Below are positions 35,101 through 46,789 of a DNA stretch of 64,000 bases, piece by piece; the first letter of the stretch is position 1, and each line of letters starts with the position of its first letter. Location: the NCBI GenBank assembly GCA_963682175.1, contig OY821774.1:40004201-40068200 (forward strand), read 5' to 3'. This stretch comes from Triglochin maritima. Taxonomy: Eukaryota > Streptophyta > Magnoliopsida > Alismatales > Juncaginaceae. The translations under genes and the position numbers were made by a program. The notes beneath the pieces were generated by a model that made no database searches, was not told the origin of the DNA, and worked only from the letters and a program-made list of their open reading frames with translations.

Positions 35101-37652
35101 TTCATTAATTATGGGAGTCTTGACGATTTTGTTCACACAATTTTGTGGCAGATGCCTTGAAATTCCGAGGTATATTATCTATCACGATTTCACATAACTT
35201 TTTGAGTGTGAGGTAGCTCCTAGTCCTAGCAAGCATGCAAGCTAAGATAACTTATAGAACCTTGCCTCTCTCTTATGCCTAAAGCTCTTATTTTATAAAA
35301 GCCTTTTTAGAAATTGTAATACTTTTTTCGTGTTTAGATTTGCATTAATATATATGATCGTGTTTTCTTGGTATCAGTAATCTTGCTTTTTATTCATAAT
35401 GATGTAACAATAACTGAGCGAGTTTCCACTGTTTCTGTTTGCTTAATAAAATATCAACAAACTACATTATCTATCTCCCAGTCAATGGGCATGAGAACAT
35501 ATAACTCATTTGAATTTAGATTATTTGAATATAACTCATTTCAACAGAAAGCCTCTCATGGGAAATTAGATTATTTGAAGGAATTTTTTTCAAAATAATA
35601 AAGAAAAAATAAAAAATTGGAAAAATATGCATCCCAGAAACTTAATTGGCAAAATATGCACATTAAAAACGGCACCACAGGTGCCGTTTTCATTAAGTAA
35701 AAACGGCACTTTTGATGTCGTTTTTTACACTTAATGAAAACGGCACTGTAGATGCCGTTTTTACTTGGGCAAAATTTTTCTTGATTTCAAGATGTTGTTT
35801 TTTTGGATCTTGAAATTGTTTGATCTGGAAATTTTTGAATCTTCATCACTTGTAAAAACTCATTGTAGTTATTGTGGAAGAGTTGTAATCATTGTAATCC
35901 AATGATTGATGTAGGTGTACTGCAATTAAATCTGGTGCATTTAAACGGGTAAATCTGGTGCAGTTAAACGGGTAAATCCGGGTAAACGGATCAATATATG
36001 GAATACAATAATATGATGTCGAAACAAAAAAACATCCGCAAAGCGCGCTCCCTCTGTCCGCTCGCTTTGCGGGGGGGACTCACGTCCCCCGCAGGGGCTG
36101 CCGTCCCCTGACACCCCGCACAAACTCAACAAATCTCCCACTGTATATTTTACGCCACAAGAATTACGTTTAGGAAATAAATAGCATCTCAGATTTTCAT
36201 TTTTATAGCGTTGTTTTCATATAAAACACAGGATCTCGAATTATTTTTTTACCTAAGTAAAAACGGCATCAGTGATGCCGTTTTTAGTTAATGAAAACGG
36301 CATCACAGGTGTTGTTTTCAATGTGCATACTTTGCCAAATAAGTTTTCAACGTGCATATTCTTCCAATTTTTTATTTTTAACTTATTATTTTGAATTTGT
36401 TTCCTTATTTGAATATGAATGCTCTGGTTCTGCTAATTCCACATTTCAGGAACCATTCAATTTTGATCTGATGTAGGTTAAGCATCTCAAAGTTGATTTC
36501 ACATCTTGAAAAATGTAGAGTTAATTTTTTTTGGGAAGTATATATAACTTCTCACTGCTAAAAAAAGTACAAATGTAACTTCTCATTGATCAATAAAAGA
36601 GAGAAGTATATTTAACTTCTCATTGCTAACATGAGTAATGACTTTGGTGCATCATGTGTTTAGTTGAGGGAAATGGAGGGTGCAGACCTGAAAGGAAAGA
36701 AGGATAAAGACCCAATGACTCTTATGGTTGAGGAAATGAGCAAGGCGTTTCCAACTATGATGGAGACACTTCTTCATGAAAGAGATATGTTAGTATATAT
36801 TCTCCTTATCTATTATCTTCATCATTTGCCGCACTGCTCTTTGGGTATGTTAATCTAAGATCTTTCTCGATAAATAGTCTTTTTAAGCAATTAGCATGTA
36901 AGCATACAACTAATGATCTGTAGTTTTTGCCTTGGCAGCCAAACATGAATTCTGGCAGTGGGGATGATTAGATTTGAGAAAAGTACACAGGAGCTTGTCT
37001 ATTGTAAAACACTAAATGAGTTATCATACGTCACAAGTGATGAATGTTACGCTAAATGAGTTATCATAAGTCACATGTGATGAGTCTTATGCTAAATGAG
37101 TTATTGTAGGTCACATATATTGAATGTTACACATTTGAAACTGATAATGCCGCTGTGTGCCTACAGAGTTGTCGTCCATTAGTTTTCATTACTGTGCTTG
37201 CGGTGGTTAGTTACTTGGGGCCTTGCCTAGTTGCCTTTGCTTTCACGAATTTTCACATTATTGAGTTGTCGATTTCCTTCATATCAGGTACATGTCTCAT
37301 ATGCTACTTCAAGTAGCCAGAAATCACTCATTGGTGGTTGCAGTTGTCGGCAAAGGGCACTTACGAGGAATTGAGAAGCACTGGGAGCAACCTATAGAGG
37401 TCAGCACGCCTAGCATGTTTGGTTTGAGATCTCAACATGTATTAAAAAAACAAAATATGTTATCATCAACTTCCATTTCTTTAAGTTGTTGATTGTCATT
37501 TCTTGTCAATGATGGTTCATCGGGCTTTTATGTTGCAGATAGAGCCTCTTCTGCAAATTCCAGCCTCCTCAAGGTTATCAGGAATGAAGAAGTTGGCTTT
37601 GGTTGGTGTTGGTGCAGCAGTTACAGGCATTTGTGTTTCTCTTAAGAAGTGA
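32115..37652 (+). CDS. TraB domain-containing protein, copy 1
   Basis: Nine exons by eye: 32115-32300, 33471-33518, 33626-33688, 34024-34110, 34267-34371, 34868-34981, 36664-36788, 37288-37399 and 37539-37652. All have GT-AG introns, and together they give 317 residues in one frame. TraB/PrgY-family hallmarks: GTAHVS (56-61), VVFLELCASR (79-88), GDRP (158-161) and VGKGHL (263-268). The C-terminus ends in a predicted membrane anchor (about 299-315) and two Lys. Plant TraB proteins are tail-anchored. Arabidopsis TRB1 has been reported at ER-mitochondrion contacts in mitophagy; assignment to that subgroup is inference. The first about 30 residues are not conserved with the neighbour copy (shared sequence starts at LPEDMARN), so the start could lie at a later Met (Met34, in DMARN). 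Intron 6 hosts a foldback element and intron 7 a 40-bp triplicate. Tandem paralogue downstream. Confidence 0.92.
35591..36391. mobile_element. Foldback/Mutator-like element in TraB1 intron 6
   Basis: About 130-bp terminal inverted repeats (35591 onward, starting CAAAATAATAAAGAAAAA; right copy ending near 36391) contain ATATGCA blocks and AAAACGGCA...TGCCGTTTT palindromes. Flanks GAATTTTTT and GAATTTGTT suggest a 9-bp target duplication with one mismatch, as for Mutator-like elements. The core (36030-36120) is GC-rich with GCGGGGGGGACTCACGTCCC-type palindromes. No transposase. The homologous intron of TraB2 lacks it, so it inserted after the duplication or was lost there. Confidence 0.75.
37011..37130. 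repeat. 40-bp unit repeated three times in TraB1 intron 7
   Basis: Units at 37011-37050, 37051-37090 and 37091-37130, each starting NCTAAATGAGTTAT. The third is the most diverged. Confidence 0.9.
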
Positions 37653-38588
37653 TGGATAATTGTTCCAACAACTTTTTGCTGGTAGAAATAGAAGCTGGGA
37701 GAATGTCTTTGTATATTTAATTTTTATAAGAAAAGTATTTGACCGCAACTTGTTCAAAAGAAAGGTATTTACCTCTTTACTTTTTTCGACATGTACTTCG
37801 TAAGTAGTGAAGATTTTCCAGATTACTCAAAATCCGATGAGGTATTCCGATCCAATCACACGGTCAATCTACCGCTCAAAGCAGTCTTCGAACAAGTTTG
37901 CACCTTGACTCGTGGAATTGGACAAGAATTGATGGAATTCGAATGCTCCAGTTGAGATTTCAAGGATCTCAGACCTGTAAAAGGCGAGATATTTGGTGGC
38001 AATAATCGGTGTCATTTTCCTTATTGTATTTCTTGGTGAGGAAAACCCCCTCTTGAAAGACCTGTAAAAGGCGAGATATGTGGAAAACCCCCTCTTGGTG
38101 TGAGAGATGAAAAAAACCCAACCGTAGCTACTTACAATGCAAAGACACTAAATAAAGTTTTAAAGGAGCTAATTAAGACAACTCCATTCACTCATTTCCC
38201 TCCATCTACTTCAAATTTGGATCATGGGATCGTCCCATATCAACACCTCTTAATACAGATCTTTCATTTGGAGTTTAGAAGTTACTTCTCCAAACTGAGT
38301 TAAGGTTGCATCTGTCTCTTGTAGTAAAACCCAATTTAAAAATCCACATCCACCGAACATGAAATTTTGATATCCATACCCTCTCAATTTCTGATACGGA
38401 ACGGGTAATCTATACCTATTTGCGCCCGTTTACAAATTCAAATATGGGTATCTCTGCTCAGCATTCGCTTATTTAATCTTATCTTATTCTCCAACCCGCC
38501 AATAATATATTTAAAAGCATAACACCACAACAATCTCGTCTCTCTCCCCAACTCCTTCTCTCCCGTCTTTGTTTCTCACTGATCTTCG

Positions 38589-41500
38589 ATGGGCCGGAAG
38601 GTTCTGCAGGAGAACATGAGAAGGAGAGTGGTGATGTTGAAGTGCAAGAACGTTCATGGCGGCAGCTGCGATGTGTACTTGGTGGGAGTCACACATTGCT
38701 CTGAGGTAGTTCAAAATTGGTTCTTTTTTTGGCAAGAAGTTTAAGGGTCTGTTTAGATAGCATGAAATAACATGGCTTTGAATATAAGGTTTTCATACCT
38801 GTAATTCTGTTTTTATTTTTATTTTTTTTTGCTGAGAATACATTTTCTTTGAAAGTATTTTTTGGGTGTTCTTGTGCTTGTTCTTTTCTTCGGAAGCTCT
38901 TCATTTTTTGTCTGGAATTTGGTATTCAAGTTCATTTTAGGAGTGCTTGTTTTTGTCTAAGTTGTTTTTTTCCCTCCCTGCAAAGGGATGTTTAAGGTAG
39001 AATTAGTTTTACGGAAGAGTGTTTGTTGCGTTTTCGATGTTCTACTGTCGTTGCGTTGTTGATGGATCTTTTCTTCTAATTAAAATATCTGTTGGGACAA
39101 CATTAGTTTTTGTTCATAATGGAAAATATTTGATTTGGAGCTTGTTTTATGTCGGAGTTGTTTCCTTTGCTGAAACTGACGTTCGATGGAGAAAATGAAG
39201 ATTTAATTTTCGAAAAAAAGTGTTTGTCTTAGCTCAATTTGGGTTCTTGAAATTCATCGACTTCTCTTTTCTTTAGTCTTTTTTTTCGAAAAAAATTATG
39301 TTGGGTCAAACACTAGTTCGTCCTCTTGATGGAAGTTGTTTGTTATTTGGGAAGTAATGAAATGGGGAAGAGTGCTGATGTGAGATTTGGTCTCCTTTTG
39401 TAGTAGAATTGGGAGATAAGAACGCTGGAGCAGTTTTCTTAATGTATCCATTTTTAGTGCTTGGTTGATTATGCTTCGTTATTTTTTCGGACGAAAGTCC
39501 CGTTTCAGGAGGAGATTATAATGAGAAAGAGGGTTGGTCTTACATTTGAGGAAACTTAAATTCACGGTCCAATGAAACATGTACACAAGAGTAGTTTTTA
39601 TTTGGCCTTTTTAGTGTCATGAATCATGATAGGTTCTGTTCTTTCAGGAAGGCCTTGTTTGTGGAAGATTGTTGATCTTAATATTTAACAAGATAAGTAG
39701 ATAAGTCGGTCTTCTATCTCATTATCCTCTTCAAGTTTCTCAGATTCAGTGTATGTTTTGCGAACTTGGCATCGATCTTGATAGTACATTGGCTTATTGC
39801 CAGGAGAACTATCCTACATTGTAGTTCTTCAAAGCCTGCTAAGAGGAGCTAATGTGAGACAAGTTAACAGTAAAAAAATGTCAGACATGTTTACGAATGA
39901 TTTAAATGTAACTTATACATGAATTCGAGGAAGAGCTTATGACTGATATTGCTATAATGCAGTAAGTAGTTCTGAAGGCTTGGAAAATTTTATGGGAACG
40001 TAATTTCATAGTTCCATGTTGTTTCTCATTTTAAAATATCTTCTTAAGCCTATTATCCTTTATGTTTCGAGCCTCACTAATAAATCTTCCTGGATCTGCT
40101 TCTGCCATGAACAACTCCCATTATTTATTATTTCTATTTCATTTGATTAATTTGACAATAGGAGAGTTGATCTAACTCACCAGCGTGGTAGTGTAACATT
40201 AAGGTGGTATTTTGAAATGGCAAGTTCTCCTCCCCACTATATTCAGGAGCTATATTTTTTTAGTTTCTACAATGTTTTTTGGAGTTCATTCTTTAATGGC
40301 TCAAAGTCATGACGATGACATATCAAGCAAGTAGTGCAAACATACCATAACCTCTAAGTGATATTGTTGGTTGCAGGATTCGAGCAGAGAAGTTCGAGCC
40401 ATCATTAAGTACTTGAAACCTCAGGTTTATACTCATATATCATCAGACATATTGTTCATTTTAGTTGCTGCGTCTCACTTGTTCTTCTGATTTTTCATCT
40501 ATTCATTTTTACAGGTTGTGTTTTTGGAACTTTGCCAGGGTCGGGCTGCTATGCTCAAGTCTCCTAAAGATTCTAAGGTAGTTTTTTTATTTAAAGTTTA
40601 TGTGTCATAGAACTCCAATACTATTATCTAGCCATGAAACGAACGTGAGTGGTGTGGAAGCCTCGACTTAACGAGGGGGGATAATAGTATTGGTTTTAAA
40701 GCACTATTCTAATTTGAGTTAATGAGTTAACATCTAATTTGTTAGAAGTGGTATGTGATTGCATTTGTTTATACAACTCTATCTATACCTTTTCTTTTGT
40801 GTGCACTGAAACAGGTACCAACTCTGTGTGAAATGATAAGGGCTTGGAGCAAGAAAAGTTCAAATTTGATGGAATTTATATATAGATGGTTTTTTGCGAA
40901 GGCACGGTTTCTGTGGCATCTTGTGTCATTTTGAATATTTTGCAATCTTCTTCCACATAAATGCTCTGGTTTTCTTTTTTTAAAATGTTATTAAATGTTT
41001 TCTTTCTTGGTTGTGTAGGTTATAAATAAACTGGAAGTATTTCCTGGGGCAGAATTTGGTGTGGCATTTGAAGAAGCATTGAGAAATGGGGCTGAGGTTA
41101 AGCTTGGAGATCGTCCAATTAGTGTAATGCCCTTGCTTCTGGAAATACAATTTGAGATTTTAAGTTAACAGAAAACTTGAAAATTGAAATGACAACAATT
41201 GCTCAAATGTGAATGTTGGGTGGGAAACCCATCTAATTCTCCACATGAACTCTCACACAAAACATTGAACACATTGAGTGCAACCCGATCAATCACAACG
41301 TTGCAATGAAAACTTCAACGAATGATACAACCAACAAGTCATTCAAACATTCAAACACACGTCATAAGAGAACATACAAACATTTAGTACATACATAAAC
41401 CACAAATCATGCACATGCAAACCACAACACGGATTTAACGAGGTTTGACGTACCTACATCCTCGGAGGACTCCTTGGGTCTCTTTCCACTATTTTGCCTC

Positions 41501-43371
41501 CAAACCGGAAGTCAAACAAAATATTACAAAATGAAGACAATGTGCTCTCCACGTCACTCACATCAGCCTCTCCATTTCTAGGATTTTTTTCATCAATCAC
41601 CAAAAAATCTTTCACACCAAACACTCCTATTTGGTGGCTCACCCATACCCAAGTGGACTCACACCAAAAAATCTTTGCGTTTCTTTCCTCTACCCTTCTT
41701 TGGATTCATCATGACTTGTACACATCAATTCGGCCTCCAAATTTTGTCGGGATTGGAGACAATTTCAACAGTGAAACTTTGTAGTTTAAAATTTAAAACT
41801 TCAAATCGACTACTATTCATTTTCTGTAGCGGACTTCCTGAACTGAAAATCTTCACTAGTTAATCTCCCGTATTGCCATACATCTGTGACACTATATTTT
41901 GCAAAAGCTATTTACAGTCAGTGCACCTATTTTGATTGCAGTCTCGTAGAATATCTGCTTTGTGGTTTGATATTTTAAATCCATTATAATTTCTTCAAGA
42001 ACCCAATGAATGTCTATGCATTTGAAAGCACCTATACTATTTGTTTGATCTTAAGGAATAACTTGCATGAGCTTATTTCATTGTTCACAGATAATTAAAA
42101 GAAATTAGGCTATCTGCTGTTGGTTTATAAATTTATAACGAGTAAACTATACATGATTATTCGATGTAACAGATTACAATGCGAAGGACATGGGGAAAGA
42201 TGCCATTGCTGCACAAGGCTAAATTTCTTTGGGGCCTTTTTCTTAATACAACATTTTTACCAAGCTCTGACCAACTGAATAAATGTGTAAGTTGCCGTTT
42301 CATGTTTTAGAACAGAGCATTTCGTGTTTAATATGCGTTCTTACGCTCAGTGTAGTTTAAGTGTGATATGGTAATGTTCTAATCAGTAGCCTGAAACATT
42401 TTTTCATCAACTATAGATTCTTGATGATTTTCCTAACATGAATTCTTTAAGGTTTAGAGGCAAATTAATGGTCATGACTTTGCATGGTCTTTCAAATCCT
42501 AGTTAGCTCTTAGTCTTTAGCTATCATGCAAGCTAACATACATTAGAGTTTTCCCTCTCTCTTATGCATTAAGCTCCCAATGAATCGATTTTGATTTTCT
42601 GTAGGTTCATCATCTCACAAAATGATTTCATATATATTTGAAAAATGTAGAGTCAAACTTCCTTATTGATGTATATATCTAACTTCCGATCACTAACATG
42701 AACAATGACCATGATGCATCGTGTGTTTAGTTGAAGGAATTGGACGACGTAGACACCGACACCTTAACTCTTATGACTCAGAAATGGAGCGAGAACTTTC
42801 CATCTATGGTGGAGCCATTCGTTTATGAAAGAGATAGGTCAGTACCTATTTTCCTTGTCTATAGTCTTCTTCACCAATTTAACGATATTTCATTTTATCG
42901 ACTTACCGACTTCCTTTATGTATGTTAGGTATATGTCATTTACATTACTTCGAATTGCCAGAAATAACTCGTCAGTGGTCGCCGTTGTTGGCAAAGGGCA
43001 CTTGGAAGGAATTACAAAGCACTGGGAGCAACCTATAGAGGTCAGCACTAATACCACTCCTATTTTGATATTTCGAAGTGTATTCTCGCAAGATGTGACA
43101 TTGTCTATTTCCATCTTTCACTCTTCATTGATGGTTTCCTTTTCCTTGCCAACGACGATTCGTCGGGGCTTTGGCATTGCAGCTACGGCCTCTTCTGCAA
43201 ATTCCCAACTCTTCGTGGTTATCGGGAATGAAGAAGCTGGCATTGGTTGGTGTTCTAGCAGCGATTACCGGCATATTTGTATTTTTCTTAAGAAATGGTG
43301 GACTATCTGTTCTAAGATTGTCTTTTGGTAGAACTAAAAGTTGGGATAATGTCTGTGTATATAGTTATTAG
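38589..43371 (+). CDS. TraB domain-containing protein, copy 2
   Basis: Exons: 38589-38705, 40377-40424, 40515-40577, 40815-40901, 41019-41123, 42173-42286, 42731-42837, 42929-43040 and 43183-43371. These match copy 1 in number, phase and nearly in size, and give 313 residues. VVFLELC, GDRP and VGKGHL are kept. The first motif is GVTHCS (33-38) instead of GTAHVS, so the active or structural site is altered, and the N-terminus is 23 residues shorter. Intron 4 starts GC instead of GT (40902-40903), where copy 1 has GT. The last exon runs 25 residues past the membrane anchor (LSVLRLSFGR...). Intron 5 contains a solo LTR. Introns still align with copy 1, so this is a local tandem duplicate. It may be functional, sub-functional or starting to decay. 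Confidence 0.88.
41214..41770 (-). mobile_element. Solo copia-type LTR in TraB2 intron 5
   Basis: A 557-bp insert starting TGTTGGGTGGG and ending AATTTCAACA, flanked by GTGAA (41209-41213 and 41771-41775). Read on the minus strand it starts TGTTGAAATTG and has the copia signature GGATGTAGGTACGTCAAACC. It is absent from the matching intron of TraB1. It lies antisense to the host gene. Confidence 0.9.
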
Positions 43372-44204
43372 TTTCTACTTGAGAAAATCTACAACTTGTC
43401 CCAAAGGTTGATTTGATAATTATTGCACGAACTAGCCCCTGAACATTAACTTCTCAATTATTTCAATATCGATCAGTTGGAGTTCAAGTTGCTCAATACT
43501 AGTTTGCTCTTTGCTTTCTACCATAACGGCTATGAGATAAATGCAGTAATTTCACAAATTTTCTGAAGTGAGTTGCAGCCTGAATGAATGCCTTTATCAG
43601 ACTCCAGATCAAGGCTCAGTTTTTGAATTTTGATGCCAGTGGTGGGATAACAAACACCATTGCTTCAATGAGGTATATGTGTGCTTTGACAAAGTAAAGT
43701 GACCTTCCCACTTCTCTTGACTTGTACCTTTTAAGGAAGTAGTCAAGATTTTCCAAATTTTCATTTGGAATTTAGCACTTTGTCTTCATACTCCGAATTA
43801 AGATTGGATCGTCTGTTTTCAGTAGAATATCATCCACATGGGGTGTGATTGGTTCAGAGAAAATAGTGAAAAATTCAGAACTCAATTTCATGATTCCTTA
43901 TAGTTTGAAACTCACATAATTTAGTTTTCAAAATTAATTTAATTTTTTCTACAAATCAATCACCAGAAATCCATATTGAATATTAATTATCTCACTTCCG
44001 AGTTGAGTTCCTGCAAATCAGTCGCATCCACTTCGATGAAAAAGACTTTGAGTACTGAAGTAGACTTGTTATGAAGTTAGCGTGCAACCAGCGATTATTA
44101 TGATTTTTCCTCATGTTTCCTCTTTTCTACCATCTTTGTTAAACGCAATACCGTTGTACTAATCTCTACACTAAAAGTTAGTTACCTTGTACATATAAGT
44201 TTAT
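43372..44204. other. Downstream region of TraB2
   Basis: No gene recognised. The first part presumably holds the 3' UTR. Confidence 0.4.
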
Positions 44205-45013
44205 GGCTGTGTTTGGTATGGGTATTCTGGGCTGAGCTTTCATTCCAGAAGTTGGATTTTTCTTATTTCAAAAACCAAACATCTCTGGGCTTCGGAGCTA
44301 GCCCAGAAGTCCCAGATTCAGCCCACTCACCAATATACAGTGCCCCAGAAGACCCAAGGGGGTTGCTTCCGGATCTCCACTTGAGCTACCAATAACAAAT
44401 GCCACCGGTTTTCTGGAAAATTACGGTAAGTACCACCACGTAATTACAAAATATGCCACCAACAGTCATCCCTAATCCTCTCTCCTCCCCATCTCCATTT
44501 TCTTCCGCCGCCCCATCTCCGTGGTTAGACTTACGAAGGTAAAACCCATGTACAAACACTCTTACGAAGGGAGGAACATACGTTTCATCTTCAAATCGGA
44601 AACCAAAACTCACCACATCACGGTTGCACTCGTAAAATACCCGGGTAGGGTCACCCTCCTCAACTCGCAACCACACTTTGGCCGGGACGCCGCAAAAGCA
44701 AAAAGGGATGGCTGGACGGGTGAACGGGGACGTCATTGCTTCGTCGAGGATCAAGGTTGGGAGGAGCGACAGGGGATGAGGGGGGAGGCAGCAACACCGG
44801 GGGATCGGTTGATTGGGAAGGGGGTCAGAGAAAAAGGGGAAAGGTTGCTTTCGGATGGTATTTGTGGGATTTGGCATTGAAGAGGGAGGAGTGAAAGGGT
44901 CACTCAGGCCAAACATCTTCTATTGTGGGAGAAAGAGACAGCTTCAAGAGCTTCCCAGAAGAGAGGTCTTCTGCTGGGAGATGATGACCGAGAAGACCAT
45001 ACCAAACAGACCC
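44205..45013. mobile_element. TIR element containing a GRF zinc-finger ORF
   Basis: Ends GGCTGTGTTTGGTATGG and (reverse complement of the right end) GGGTCTGTTTGGTATGG, flanked by TAT on both sides (44202-44204, 45014-45016). The GG-x-TGTTTGG ends resemble PIF/Harbinger-type elements, but their usual duplication is TTA or TAA, so the superfamily is open. The interior holds a minus-strand ORF with a GRF-type zinc finger, which may be captured host sequence. Confidence 0.65.
44386..44916 (-). CDS. GRF-type zinc-finger-like ORF inside the TIR element
   Basis: 176 residues. A Pro/Ser-rich N-terminus is followed by IPFCFCGVPAKVWLRVEEGD and TRVFYECNRD, fitting a plant zf-GRF domain (Cys-x-Cys-Gly ... 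aromatic-x-Cys). The rest is acidic and Gly-rich, then a hydrophobic C-terminus that is probably read-through into non-coding sequence. Such domains bind nucleic acid in some proteins; the role of the small plant versions is unknown. No intron is evident, and the ORF lies wholly between the element's inverted repeats. Confidence 0.45.
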   Translation of the reverse strand: MFGLSDPFTPPSSMPNPTNTIRKQPFPFFSDPLPNQPIPRCCCLPPHPLSLLPTLILDEAMTSPFTRPAIPFCFCGVPAKVWLRVEEGDPTRVFYECNRDVVSFGFRFEDETYVPPFVRVFVHGFYLRKSNHGDGAAEENGDGEERGLGMTVGGIFCNYVVVLTVIFQKTGGICYW

Positions 45014-45269
45014 TATGTCACATGTTAAAAGTAATACCGGCAAAATCGATTAATGTAGTACTAGCAAAACTAAATACTCATTTCATAATACTGGATCGTA
45101 GTTATATAATTAAATGGTGTCTATAAACTAAACGTTTTGGTTAATAAATTTGATGGGTACGGACAGTCATTAGGTGCGACTCACCTGGTGGGGGTTTGTC
45201 AAATTTGTCTTGTGTAACCAACTCGTCCTTTCAAACCCTAGCATTTCACATCAACTCTCTCTCTCATTT

Positions 45270-46250
45270 TTCTTTTTAAAATTCTTCTGACTTCAATTTG
45301 TTCGTTTTTTTAGGTATTTTTGGAAAGAAGTCCAAAGCTTGTTTGGGAGACTCCCAAGGTAGTTTTATATTTAACATTTTCCTGTTATATATGTTGTGCA
45401 AAAGTATGAAATAGGTATCATGCATTCATTACCTCCACCTGTTTGTTGTCGACCTAGAGAACTACTAGCTCGTGCCTGTCTCGCTTAACTTATTTAGGAG
45501 GGATAAATCCATTATTTTTGGACATCATTCCAATTTGAAATGAAAAGTCATCAATTTCGATGATCACCTACGTATATATTCGTTAAACTAGAGACAAAAT
45601 CTGTAAGTTGTCATTTCATATTTTAATATTTTTGAATACACAACCTAACTATGTCTATATGGTATTTGTTTTCTGTTGTTGTCTTCATGGTATGTGCAAC
45701 TCGTTCATACCATTTTTTTTCTTATAACTACATTGTTGTGATGATCCATTCAGTAGGCTGAAACATTTATCCTTTTAGTTTGCACAGTCCTGGTGATTCT
45801 GCCAACAAAAGCAGAAATCTGCATACCTTTGGAATGCCGATTAGCTTTAATTTGCCGTATGCAAACGAAAATACCCTGAAGAACTTTGCCGAATTCATTT
45901 GCATTATGTTTTAGTATTACAGCACAGTTCTTGTAAGAAACTTCCATTTTGCATTAACAAACACAATCATGCTTTCTTATAATTAGATATCACAGTAAGC
46001 GATGTAAGTTTCCACAGTTTTTTTCTACTAAATTATTTTATCCCGATCCACGGAAATAGAAATTAGAACATGTGGACTATTTGACTCTTAAACCCCATAA
46101 CGAAATTAATGACTCTCATATTGATATTGATTGGTTGTAGGTCCATCATCTGGTTTCACATTTTGAAAAATACAATGTTAAATTTCCTATTTTTGAAGTA
46201 TATATATTTCCTATCACCGCTAATATGAATACTGTCAGGATGAGTTCAGG
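45270..46250 (+). pseudogene. Decayed third TraB copy
   Basis: Block 45290-45365 aligns with the end of intron 2, exon 3 and the donor of TraB2 (TTCTTCTGA...TTTTTGGAA...AAGGTAGTTTT), but the exon is shortened to about 45 bp and no longer encodes VVFLELC. Intron sequence like that at TraB2 40650 follows near 45440-45500, then sequence like that after exon 6 (45600 on, GTAAGTTGTCATTTCAT). The last part matches the intron before exon 7 (46130-46230). Exons 4-6 are missing and no usable frame remains. Confidence 0.7.
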
Positions 46251-46789
46251 GGAAGGTGGCGGAGGATGCAGACTGTTCAACATATTTATTATTCAATTCA
46301 GGTTCCAGAGGATTTGTTAAGGTTACTTGTCCTTTTATTTAGGATTGTGGTATTTGGATGTGAGGAAAATTTGTTGTGTTCATGAAAATTATTACATTTT
46401 GTTATATTATTTTTCAATGAGAAAACCATAATATTTGGTTATCTTCTTTTTCGGCTACATCATTTATGGTAATGCTAAAAACTAGATATGAAAAGTAAGA
46501 TCAGATCAGATCAGATATAATTTTCAAACAATAGAAATTAGAAATGCACCAAAAATGTCCACATAAAATTGTCATTGCATGGCAGTAACCAAAGCAAAAC
46601 AAGCAAAACAATTTATTCCCTGAGTTGGAAAACAGAAATTCTTATGTGATGAAGAGAATCACAGAAGACTAAAAACCACCCAAACTTTTCTTATTGTACA
46701 CAATCTTGAAGTTTGAACTTTTGAGGAGCACACCTAAATCCCACACTTACAAACATACAAAAACAAAACCACCTAATACACATCTTAAT
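46251..46789. other. Intergenic stretch between the TraB relic and the peroxidase
   Basis: No gene recognised. A short GATCA repeat lies near 46498. The part nearest 46789 is probably the peroxidase 3' UTR. Confidence 0.4.
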
